Source of the DNA: JBOGEB01 sp050743125
GTDB taxonomy: Bacteria; Actinomycetota; Nitriliruptoria; Euzebyales; Egibacteraceae
Length of the DNA: 34,332 bases
Assembly (NCBI GenBank): GCA_050743125.1
Contig: JBOGEB010000019.1
Coordinates: forward strand, 1 to 34,332
Direction of reading: 5' to 3'
Under the pieces are notes generated by a model. That model was not told the DNA's origin and ran no database searches. It was given only the letters and a program-made list of their open reading frames with translations. Each line of letters starts with the position of its first letter. The first letter of the stretch is position 1. A program made the translations under genes and the position numbers. Below are positions 7,394 to 14,053 of the stretch, piece after piece.

Positions 7394-7692
7394 GAGGGCA
7401 GGCTACCTCGGGGGCCTGCCCGTAAAGCTCCGGGGAGGACCCCGGAAGGGTGGGGCGATGCTACGTTGTCCTTCCCGGTCTGATCGGCGTCGAGCCGCGC
7501 CGTGGAACTGCCGTGCCGCGCGATCCGACGACGCTCAAGGGGCTCGCCGCTAGTGGTCCAACGAAGAAGCTCCCGACTGTGGGGGGTCTGGGGGACGCCC
7601 CGATCAACCCGAGGCTGGCGCCCGCGTCGCTCCGAAGCGACACAAGCGTCGCCTTGCGCACGAACGCGCGGAACCTCCGAGGCGGGCCACTC
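7394..7692. other. Divergent intergenic region upstream of the LCP gene
   Basis: About 300 bp between divergent starts. An open frame continues from a GTG at 7450 into the LCP gene, but its product is low-complexity and contains a copy of the dispersed G-rich repeat (7578-7601). I therefore treat most of it as non-coding leader. Promoters for both neighbours are expected here but not recognisable. Confidence 0.45.
7578..7601. repeat. Copy of dispersed G-rich palindromic repeat
   Basis: Read on the minus strand, this is GGGGCGTCCCCC followed by AGACCCCCCACA. It resembles GGGGGACTCCCCC followed by GA and CCCCC in the 6678-6755 array and at 20902-20926. Confidence 0.5.
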
Positions 7693-9231
7693 GTGACGGA
7701 TCCCGGCCAGAACCGTCAGGCCGCGCTGTTCGGACCGGTGCTGCACGGTGGCCGGCCACGCAACGGCGGCCCGAACTGGCGGCTTCTCGGCGTGATGTTG
7801 CTGTGCTTGGCGATGTCGCTCACGGTCGGGCTCGGCGCGGTCGCGGGGGGGCTGGTGTGGACTGGCAGCCACTCGATTACCAGGAGGAACATCGCCGGTC
7901 TGCAGGCTCCGGCGGACGTCAACCGCAACGGACGCCTCGACGCGTCCGAGGTCAAGGAGATCACGAGCGTCGTCAACATCCTGGCGGTCGGCTCGGACAG
8001 CAGGGCAGGCCTGACCCCCCGACAGCTCAAGGCGCTGGGCACCCACGACGAGGGCAGCGACCTCACCGACACGATCATCCTGGCCCAGCTCGACCCGAGG
8101 CGGAACCGGGTTGCGCTGATGAGCTTTCCGCGAGACCTGTTCGTGACCCGCTGTGACGGGAGCCGCGGGCGGATCAACGAGGCCTACCTGATCGGCGAGG
8201 GCAACGGCACTGGTGGACCTGACTGTCTGATCCAGACGGTTCGCGCGCTCAGCGGCATCCCGATCGACCATTTCGTGCGGGTCAACCTCTTGGGGTTCAT
8301 GAACGTCGTCGATGCGGTCGGCGGTGTGTCGTTCTATCTCGACCAGCCCTTGAAAGACCGCTACGCCGGCCTCGACCTGCCCGCCGGCTGCGTGACGCTC
8401 GACGGTGCTCGGGCGGTCGGTTTCGTCCGTGCACGGCATGTCGACAGCGACTTCGGGCGCGTCGCCCGTCAACAGCGGCTCATCCGTGAGCTCGTCCGCA
8501 AGGCCACGAGCGTCGGCATGCTCCTGCAGCCCCAGCGGCTGTTCGAGATTGTCCGCTCGGTCGGTCAGAGCGTGGAGACCGACCAGAACCTCGGGCTGTC
8601 CGAGATGGGGCGTATCGCCTTCACCTTCCGTGACCTGACCGCCGAGGGCGTCGGCACCTGGACCGTCCCGGCCGACGACGCGTACAAGGGCGACACGTAC
8701 TTCGCGGTCATGAGGCAACGGGAGGCCGCAGGGCTGTTCCAGGCGTTCCGGACGGGCGAGTTCCCGCCGCGCTTGGGGTCGCCGACAGCGCCAGCCGTCC
8801 TCAAGCCCGCAGACGTCCCCCCGGTGCAGGTCCGGAACGGGGCTGGGACCGCTGGCAGCGCTTCGGCGGCCCGGCGGGCGCTCGTCGAGCGCGGCTTCAC
8901 CGCCTCGGTGGCGCTGAACAAGGCGTCCTTCGGCCTTGCCCGTACCAAGGTCGTCTACCCGCCAGACCAACGCGCTGGGGCAGAGCTGGTCGCACGAGCG
9001 CTCGGCGGGGTCCCGCTCGCTCCGGGTAACGAGCGCGACCCGATCACGGTGATCGTCGGGGCCGACTTCAATTCGCTCACGCTGCCGCCCCCTACCGCGA
9101 CCCCGACGCCGACCCCCGCCGCCACCCCGGTGGCCCCGGCTGGCAGCCCGCAACCCGTCCCGGCGCCGACCGTCTCCCCTTCGCCCGAACAGTTCACCGG
9201 CGCTGTGGATTCAGACATTAGCTGCGGGTAG
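7693..9231 (+). CDS. LCP (LytR-CpsA-Psr) family cell-wall ligase with LytR_C domain and EF-hand-like loop
   Basis: LCP proteins transfer undecaprenyl-linked glycopolymers (arabinogalactan in mycobacteria) to peptidoglycan on the outside of the membrane. Numbered from the GTG at 7693 (512 aa): a short cytoplasmic N-terminus, one membrane helix (about 31-57), and an EF-hand-like loop DVNRNGRLDASE (75-86). The LCP domain (about 95-270) has VNILAVGSDSR, DTIILAQLDP, VALMSFPRDLFV, GRINEAY and VRARHVDSDFGRVARQQ. A LytR_C domain (about 375-455; VQVRNGAGTAGSA) and a Pro/Thr-rich tail follow. The conserved Arg and Asp residues that bind lipid pyrophosphate in the family are present. A longer form from GTG 7450 (593 aa) is possible. 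I prefer 7693 because GAGGCGGG lies just upstream and the extra N-terminus covers a repeat. Neighbouring rmlD and a rhamnosyltransferase fit a role in attaching a rhamnose-linked wall polymer. Confidence 0.88.
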   Translation: MTDPGQNRQAALFGPVLHGGRPRNGGPNWRLLGVMLLCLAMSLTVGLGAVAGGLVWTGSHSITRRNIAGLQAPADVNRNGRLDASEVKEITSVVNILAVGSDSRAGLTPRQLKALGTHDEGSDLTDTIILAQLDPRRNRVALMSFPRDLFVTRCDGSRGRINEAYLIGEGNGTGGPDCLIQTVRALSGIPIDHFVRVNLLGFMNVVDAVGGVSFYLDQPLKDRYAGLDLPAGCVTLDGARAVGFVRARHVDSDFGRVARQQRLIRELVRKATSVGMLLQPQRLFEIVRSVGQSVETDQNLGLSEMGRIAFTFRDLTAEGVGTWTVPADDAYKGDTYFAVMRQREAAGLFQAFRTGEFPPRLGSPTAPAVLKPADVPPVQVRNGAGTAGSASAARRALVERGFTASVALNKASFGLARTKVVYPPDQRAGAELVARALGGVPLAPGNERDPITVIVGADFNSLTLPPPTATPTPTPAATPVAPAGSPQPVPAPTVSPSPEQFTGAVDSDISCG

Positions 9232-9254
9232 CCCTGAGCCAATGCGCAATCCCG

Positions 9255-9260
9255 CATACT
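9255..9260 (+). promoter_or_regulatory. Putative -10 box, leaderless start of the EACC1 gene
   Basis: CATACT lies 7 bases before the ATG at 9268, and no Shine-Dalgarno sequence is present. This spacing fits transcription starting at the start codon. A small hairpin, CCGCA/TGCGG (9252-9265), overlaps it. Tentative. Confidence 0.35.
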
Positions 9261-9267
9261 TGCGGTC

Positions 9268-9651
9268 ATGGCCCAGATCACTCGACTCAATGTGCAGATC
9301 GACGCGGGGGACGATGCCGACGTCGAGGAGCTTGCCGAGCTGACGACACAGCTGCGCGAGCAGCTGCTGGAATTGGACATCGAGCGCGCTGACCTGGTGA
9401 CGGCCGGGCCGGCGCCCGCGGGCACGCGCGGCGGCGAGGTCGTGGCCATTGGCGCGCTGATCGTGAGCCTGGCCAGCTCCTCGGGCTTGCTCACCGCTTT
9501 CGTCGGCTGCGTCCAGTCCTGGGTTTCCAGACTTGGCCGCCGCCAAGTGAGGCTGGAGATGGACGGCGATGTGCTCGAGGTCACGGGCATCTCGTCGGCT
9601 CGACAAGACGAGCTGATCCGGCTTTGGATCGCTCGCCACAGCGAGCGGTGA
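9268..9651 (+). CDS. EACC1-like (effector-associated constant component 1) protein
   Basis: A 127-residue small protein. Its layout matches the EACC1 family of actinobacterial conflict systems as I know it: an N-terminal alpha/beta part with DDADVEELAELTTQLREQLL, a linker ending in APAGTRGGEVVAIGALIVSL, a single hydrophobic helix (about 55-80), then RLEMDGDVLEVTGISS and RQDELIRLWIARHS. EACC1 is known from comparative genomics as a constant partner of variable effectors such as caspase- or trypsin-like proteases. Its biochemical role is not established. The caspase-like gene follows only 6 bp downstream, which strongly supports the call. It has no Shine-Dalgarno sequence and a possible leaderless start. 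The hydrophobic helix suggests membrane association. Confidence 0.8.
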   Translation: MAQITRLNVQIDAGDDADVEELAELTTQLREQLLELDIERADLVTAGPAPAGTRGGEVVAIGALIVSLASSSGLLTAFVGCVQSWVSRLGRRQVRLEMDGDVLEVTGISSARQDELIRLWIARHSER

Positions 9652-9657
9652 GCCAAG

Positions 9658-10505
9658 ATGACCAAGGCAGCGCTGTTGGTCGCGAGCTCGGACTATCAGG
9701 ACCAAAAGTTCCAACAGCTCCGGGCACCGGCCCACGATGTGGGCGCGCTCGCTCGAGTGCTCGACGACCCGGCGATCGGCGGCTTCGACGTACACACGCT
9801 CCTGAACGAGCCGTCGTGGCAGGTGAGCGAGGAGATCGAAGCGTTCTTCGCCGACCGGAAGCCTGACGACCCCTTGCTCCTCTACTTCTCTTGCCACGGC
9901 GTCAAGGACGCGAGCGGCAAGCTCTACTTCGCCTCCAAGAACACGAAGTTTCCGCTGCTGGCGGCCACAGGAATCTCGTCGGGTTGGGTCAACGAACGGA
10001 TGGACAGCAGCCGCTCGCGGCGCATCGTCTTGCTCCTGGACTGCTGCTACAGCGGCGCGTTCGCCCGGGGGCTGACGCACAAAGGGACGGAAGGCGTCGA
10101 CGTCGAGGAGTTCGGCGGCCGTGGTCGCGCGGTGATCACTGCCTCTAAAGCTATGGAGTACGCCTACGAGGGTGACACCCTGACCATGGACGTCGGACAG
10201 CCCTCGGTCTTCACCCGCGCCCTGGTCCACGGCCTGGAGACCGGCGAGGCCGACCTTGACGGCGACGGCCGTGTCGGGGTCAACGAGCTGTACGACTACG
10301 TCTACGACCGGGTCCGCAAGACGACGAGCCAGACCCCCACGATGTCCGCCCACGGCCTGGAGGGCGAGCTCTACCTCGCGCGCAACCCCCGCCCGCCGCC
10401 GCCTCCGGTCACGCCGGTCCCGCTGCCGTTCGAGCTCCGCCAGGCCGTCGAGAGCGAGATCGCCTGGCAACGCGCCGGCGCCGTGACCGGCCTCAAACGC
10501 CTGCT
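9658..10505 (+). CDS. Caspase-like (C14) protease, 3' part lost in assembly gap
   Basis: The first 282 residues of a caspase/metacaspase-fold protease. The fold begins with KAALLVASSDYQD and HDVGALARVLDDPAIGGFDV. The catalytic His80 is in LLYFSCHGVKD, and the catalytic Cys is expected at Cys130 in LLLDCCYSGAF. A DLDGDGRVGVNELYDYVYD stretch follows, usual in actinobacterial members of this family. A Pro-rich linker (about 245-255) then leads toward a C-terminal region cut off by 100 N. Downstream of the gap an in-frame tail to a stop at 10668 is only nominal, because the gap length is a placeholder. Being paired with the EACC1 gene, it is probably the effector of a conflict or cell-suicide module. 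The C-terminus may have held a target-binding or second effector domain. Confidence 0.88.
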
Positions 10506-10605
10506 NNNNNNNNNNNNNNNNNNNNNNNNNNNNNNNNNNNNNNNNNNNNNNNNNNNNNNNNNNNNNNNNNNNNNNNNNNNNNNNNNNNNNNNNNNNNNNN
10601 NNNNN
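10506..10605. other. Assembly gap (100 N)
   Basis: Exactly 100 unknown bases, the usual placeholder for a gap of unknown size. The end of the caspase gene and possibly further genes are missing. The 145 bp after the gap, up to 10750, hold no gene I can support. Confidence 0.98.
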
Positions 10606-10737
10606 GTCAAGACCGCCTCCTACTCACCGCCCCAGCGGCCGAGGGTCTTCAGATCGCGTAGGACGTAGTAGCTGCCCGGTCCCTCGGCGGCGCTCGTCTC
10701 GCTCGGCCATAACATGTGCACTACGCAACTCATCGCA

Positions 10738-10743
10738 TACAAT
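10738..10743 (+). promoter_or_regulatory. Putative -10 box of the first toxin-antitoxin operon
   Basis: TACAAT lies 7 bases before the ATG at 10751, with no Shine-Dalgarno sequence, consistent with a leaderless message. No strong -35 is visible. The flanking CGCATAC/ATCGCAT is partly symmetrical. Confidence 0.4.
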
Positions 10744-10750
10744 CGCATCA

Positions 10751-11020
10751 ATGACTGAGTCCAGGGCGCTGACGCTGCGGCTCCCCCCGGCGGACTATGC
10801 GCGGCTCGAGGGGGAGGCCAAGCGGCTTGGCGTCCGTCCGGGCACATTGGCGCGGATGCTCGTTCACGCTGCGCTCGACACCACCTCGACTGCTCGAGAT
10901 CTTGCGAGCGTCGTCGCGCGAGTCCGTGCCAGGGCGTCTCGTCTACCGTCGGTGGATGCAGTCGCTCTGATCCGTGCTGGCCGGGACGAGCTGGAGGCTC
11001 GGGCCCCGGGACGCTCATGA
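10751..11020 (+). CDS. Antitoxin, ribbon-helix-helix-like
   Basis: An 89-residue protein with an N-terminal strand and two helices (LTLRLPPADYARLEGEAKRL, then GVRPGTLARMLVHAAL) typical of ribbon-helix-helix DNA-binding antitoxins. The C-terminal part (about 50-89), rich in Arg and Ala, would be the toxin-neutralising region. Its stop overlaps the toxin start by 4 bp (ATGA), as expected for a co-translated pair that represses its own promoter. A leaderless start is likely. The exact family (VapB, CopG-like) cannot be fixed by eye. Confidence 0.8.
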   Translation: MTESRALTLRLPPADYARLEGEAKRLGVRPGTLARMLVHAALDTTSTARDLASVVARVRARASRLPSVDAVALIRAGRDELEARAPGRS

Positions 11021-11445
11021 GCTGGGCAGTGATCGACGCCAGCCTGCTCGTGGCCTTCGTGAGCGGTGGCCAGCGGGGCGATTGGGTGGGCGCAAAGCTC
11101 CTCGACTGGCAGGAGCAGGGTGTCGGTCTTCATGCGCCGTCGCTGGCGGCCTACGAGGTCGCGAGCGCGCTCACGCAGTTGGTTGCCGCAGGTCGCTTTC
11201 CGACCGCTGAGGTTGGTGCCGCGTGGGCCGACATCCTTGAGCTGCCAGTGAGCTATCACGAGGTGACGGATGTGCTTGGCATTGTCAGCGTTGCGCGGCG
11301 TCTGAAGCGTCGGAGCGCCTATGACGCTGCGTATCTCGCCCTCGGCGAGCGCTTGGGGGCTGCGCTTTGGACCCTTGACGCGCCGCTGGCACGAAACGCG
11401 ACCGATATCGGGTACCGGGTCCACCTACTGGAGGCCCGTAGCTGA
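11017..11445 (+). CDS. vapC: PIN-domain ribonuclease toxin (VapC family)
   Basis: A 142-residue single PIN domain, expected to be a Mg2+-dependent endoribonuclease that cleaves tRNA or rRNA and arrests growth when free of antitoxin. The acidic active-site residues are in place: Asp7 in AVIDASLLVAF, the Glu in SLAAYEVASAL, the Asp in RRSAYDAAYLALGERLG and the Asp in LWTLDAPLARNA. Length is normal. It overlaps the antitoxin gene by 4 bp. The pair sits directly after the gap that truncates the caspase gene, and so is part of the same accessory stretch. Confidence 0.88.
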   Translation: MSWAVIDASLLVAFVSGGQRGDWVGAKLLDWQEQGVGLHAPSLAAYEVASALTQLVAAGRFPTAEVGAAWADILELPVSYHEVTDVLGIVSVARRLKRRSAYDAAYLALGERLGAALWTLDAPLARNATDIGYRVHLLEARS

Positions 11446-11511
11446 GGCACTCCGTCTTGCATGGCCGGCCAGTGGCGTCGGACCACCCGGCTGTGGAACG
11501 CTGGCCTCGTT

Positions 11512-12150
11512 ATGCGCATCTTCGTGACCGGTGGGGCTGGGTTCATCGGCTCCAGCTTCCTGCGCTACAGGCTGGCCACTCAGCCGGACGTGGCGGTGAC
11601 GAACTACGACAAGCTCACGGACGCGGGCAACCTCGAGTCGTTGCGGGACGTCGCCGAGGATCCGCGCTACGGGCGGACGACGAACAACTTCGGCCCGTTC
11701 CACTACCCCGAGAAGGTCGTCCCGCTGTTCGTCACGAACCTGCTCGACGGCCAGAAGGTGCTGCTCTGCGGCACCGGCGCGAACGTGCGCGGCTGGACGT
11801 ACGTGCTCGACAACGCGGCTGCCCAGTGGCTCGTGCTCACGCGCGGGCGGCCGGGTGAGGCCTACAACGTCGGCACGGGCAACGAGCTGTCGAACCGTGA
11901 GCTGACCGAGCGGATCCTCGGCCGCTTCGGGCTCGGCGAAGAGATGATCCAGCTCGTCGGCGACCGCCCAGGCCACGACCTGCGTTACGCCGTCGATGCC
12001 ACGAAGGTGCGCGAGCTCGGCTGGGCGCCGGCCTACGGCTTCGACGAGGCGCTGGACGCGACGATCGACTGGTACCGCGCGAACGAGTGGTGGTGGCACC
12101 CGTTGAAGGAGCGCGGCGCCTGCCGGCGCCAGGGGTTGGTGACCAGGTAA
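11512..12150 (+). CDS. rmlB: dTDP-glucose 4,6-dehydratase remnant with in-frame loss of the catalytic middle
   Basis: A 212-residue product, where RmlB is about 330. The N-terminus is a normal Rossmann start (MRIFVTGGAGFIGSSFLRYR, NYDKLTDAGNLESLRDV). The C-terminal half is also normal (NNFGPFHYPEKVVPLFVTNL, GWTYVLDNAAAQWLVL, YNVGTGNELSNREL, RPGHDLRYAVDATKVRELGW). Around 11671-11675 the sequence jumps from EDPRY straight to RTTNNFGP. About 115 residues are missing, including the T-D-E catalytic motif and the Tyr-x3-Lys pair. The enzyme cannot dehydrate dTDP-glucose in this form. The frame is kept, so this is either a real in-frame deletion or an assembly error. The start is the ATG at 11512. 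The stop overlaps the rmlD start (TAATG), so the genes are coupled. Confidence 0.85.
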   Translation: MRIFVTGGAGFIGSSFLRYRLATQPDVAVTNYDKLTDAGNLESLRDVAEDPRYGRTTNNFGPFHYPEKVVPLFVTNLLDGQKVLLCGTGANVRGWTYVLDNAAAQWLVLTRGRPGEAYNVGTGNELSNRELTERILGRFGLGEEMIQLVGDRPGHDLRYAVDATKVRELGWAPAYGFDEALDATIDWYRANEWWWHPLKERGACRRQGLVTR

Positions 12151-12992
12151 TGAGGGTCCTCGTCACCGGCGCTGGTGGGCAGCTCGGCCACGACCTCATG
12201 AGGGCCTTCGCACAGGACGAGGTCGTCGGCCTCGCTCGTGCCGAACTCGACGTCGCCAGCGAGCCCGCTGTCGTCGCCGCTGTCCGCGACCACGCGCCCG
12301 ACCTCGTCGTCCACGCGGCGGCGTTCACGAAGGTCGACGCCTGCGAGGCCGAGCCCGAGACCGCCTGGCGGGTCAACGCGCTGGGCTCGTGGTGGGTTGC
12401 CCGCGCCTGCGCGCTGGCCGAGGCGGCGATGGTCTACCTGTCGACCGACTACGTGTTCGACGGCACCGCCGACCGGCCGTACACCGAGTTCGACCCGGTC
12501 GGGCCCCGCTCGGTCTACGGGCGGACCAAGGAGGCGGGGGAGCAGCTCGTCCGCGAGACGCTGTCTGCGCACTACATCGTCCGCACGTCGTGGGTGCAGG
12601 GCGCGCACGGGGCCAACTTCGTCAAGACGATGCTCCGCCTGGGCCGCGAGCGTGACACGGTCAGCGTCGTCGATGACCAGACCGGGTCGCCGACGTTCAC
12701 GTTCGACCTCGCGCCGACGATCCGGCAGCTCGCCGTGACCGGCCGCCACGGCACCTATCACCTCACGAACGCCGGTCACTGCACGTGGTTCGCGTTCGCG
12801 CAGGCGATCTTCGCCGAGGCCGGGCTCGACGTGACCTGCAGGCCGATCGACACCGCCGCGTTCGGGGCGCCGGCGCCACGGCCGGCGTTCAGCGTGCTCG
12901 ACAACTTGAAGGCCCGCCTTGTCGGCCTCGAGCCCCTGCCCGAGTGGCGGGCGTCCCTGAAGCGGCTGATCGCGGAGCTCGATGTCGGCTGA
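12150..12992 (+). CDS. rmlD: dTDP-4-dehydrorhamnose reductase
   Basis: A 280-residue short-chain dehydrogenase of the RmlD family, making dTDP-L-rhamnose from dTDP-4-dehydro-rhamnose with NAD(P)H. Visible are the cofactor loop GAGGQLG (7-13), VVHAAAFTKVDACE, the active-site strand LSTDYVFDG and the Tyr123-x3-Lys127 pair in SVYGRTKEAGE. The later motif VRTSWVQGAHGANFVKTM and the substrate-side PTFTFDLAP are also present. It is complete. The start overlaps the rmlB stop by one base, and its 3' end overlaps the rhamnosyltransferase start by 11 bp. It is therefore the middle gene of a tight rmlB-rmlD-wbbL-type operon. RmlA and RmlC are not in the window. Confidence 0.95.
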   Translation: MRVLVTGAGGQLGHDLMRAFAQDEVVGLARAELDVASEPAVVAAVRDHAPDLVVHAAAFTKVDACEAEPETAWRVNALGSWWVARACALAEAAMVYLSTDYVFDGTADRPYTEFDPVGPRSVYGRTKEAGEQLVRETLSAHYIVRTSWVQGAHGANFVKTMLRLGRERDTVSVVDDQTGSPTFTFDLAPTIRQLAVTGRHGTYHLTNAGHCTWFAFAQAIFAEAGLDVTCRPIDTAAFGAPAPRPAFSVLDNLKARLVGLEPLPEWRASLKRLIAELDVG

Positions 12993-13854
12993 GCCGCGCA
13001 CCGCCGTTGTCGTCGTGAACCACAACACGCGCGACGATTTGCTCGGCTGTCTGCGGACGTTGGCGGATGGCGGCGCGGACGAGATCGTGGTGGTCGACTC
13101 GGGCTCCTCGGACGGTTCGCTGGAGGCGGTGGCGGAGGCGTTCCCGCGGGTCCGGCGGTTGGGATTGCGCAACGTGGGGTTCGGCGCGGCGGCGAACGCC
13201 GGCGTCGCGCTGACGTCGGCGCCCGCGGTCGTGCTCGCGAACGCCGACACGGTGTTCGCGAAGGGGTCGGTGGCGGCGCTGGGGTCCTACCTCGACCGGC
13301 ATCCTGACGTCGGCGCGGTCGGCCCGGTCGTGCGGTTCCCTGACGGGGGGATGCAGCTGTCGGCGCGGGCGTTGCCGTCAGTCGGGCAGGCGCTGGGTCA
13401 CGCGGTGCTCGGGCTGTGGTGGCCGCGTAACCCGTGGACGCGCGCATACCGGCTGACCGATTGGGATCACACGAGCGAGCGCGACGTCGACTGGCTGTCG
13501 GGCTGTTGTGTCGCGGTTCGGCGCGCGGCTTTCGACGCGGTGGACGGTTTCGACCCCGCGTATTTCATGTTCGTCGAGGACGTCGACCTGTGCGCTCGCC
13601 TCCGCGAGGCCGGTTGGCGGGTGGTGTTCGCTCCCGTCACCGAGGTCGTCCACGCAATCGGTGGGTCGGTTTCCCGGCGCCGTTTCCGCATGGTCGTCGA
13701 GCACGCCCGCTCGCTCGACCGCTTCTTCGGCCGCCGCTACGCGACCGGCCCGCGCCGGCTCGCCCGTCCGCTCATTCGCCTGGGCCTGGTGGGGTGGGTG
13801 GTTACGGTGATGGCCTGGTCCCTGCTGCGCGGCAAGACCCACGCCCACGGCTGA
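12982..13854 (+). CDS. wbbL: GT2-family glycosyltransferase, likely rhamnosyltransferase (WbbL type)
   Basis: A 290-residue inverting family-2 glycosyltransferase. It has the GT-A fold start VVVVNHNTRDDLLGCLRTL, the nucleotide-binding EIVVVDSGSSDGS, the metal-site region VLANADTVF, the acceptor-site motif WLSGCCVAVRRAAFD and FMFVEDVDLCARLREAGW with the putative catalytic acidic residues. A basic, partly hydrophobic C-terminus ends with a possible membrane-binding helix (GLVGWVVTVMAWSLL). In mycobacteria the gene next to rmlD is wbbL, which adds rhamnose to the arabinogalactan linker. The same order here, with an LCP ligase nearby, supports that role, but acceptor specificity is inferred. Confidence 0.85.
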   Translation: MSAEPRTAVVVVNHNTRDDLLGCLRTLADGGADEIVVVDSGSSDGSLEAVAEAFPRVRRLGLRNVGFGAAANAGVALTSAPAVVLANADTVFAKGSVAALGSYLDRHPDVGAVGPVVRFPDGGMQLSARALPSVGQALGHAVLGLWWPRNPWTRAYRLTDWDHTSERDVDWLSGCCVAVRRAAFDAVDGFDPAYFMFVEDVDLCARLREAGWRVVFAPVTEVVHAIGGSVSRRRFRMVVEHARSLDRFFGRRYATGPRRLARPLIRLGLVGWVVTVMAWSLLRGKTHAHG

Positions 13855-14003
13855 AGGCTTCCGGGGCAGTCGCCTGCATCGTGCAGAGTGAGTCCGGAAC
13901 ACCGGGCCGATTCTGCTCAGCGCGGGGAGGGGGCTGTGCCTCCTGGACGCGATCTCCTGGATGCCGTGCTGGCTTCGTGCCGTGTCGGCCTGTTCTGCGG
14001 TAA

Positions 14004-14019
14004 AACGAGTGGACTCGTT
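14004..14019. promoter_or_regulatory. 16-bp palindrome upstream of the SpoIID-like gene
   Basis: AACGAGT-GG-ACTCGTT has perfect 7-bp arms and a 2-bp spacer, and lies 35 bp before the GTG at 14054. It is followed by another palindrome, GGTCGACC, at 14031-14038. It looks like an operator for a dimeric regulator. Confidence 0.5.
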
Positions 14020-14053
14020 AGCGGTTGTCAGGTCGACCAGAGGAAGGAGCTCA

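Noticed and set aside
7378..9153. Long minus-strand frame opposite the LCP gene
   Set aside because: The sense strand encodes clear LCP and LytR_C motifs. The antisense product is Arg/Asp-rich with no recognisable fold.
10606..11018. Minus-strand frame ending near 10620 and a plus-strand tail to 10668 next to the gap
   Set aside because: The minus frame is mostly antisense to the antitoxin gene. The plus tail is joined to the caspase only through 33 unknown codons of arbitrary frame.
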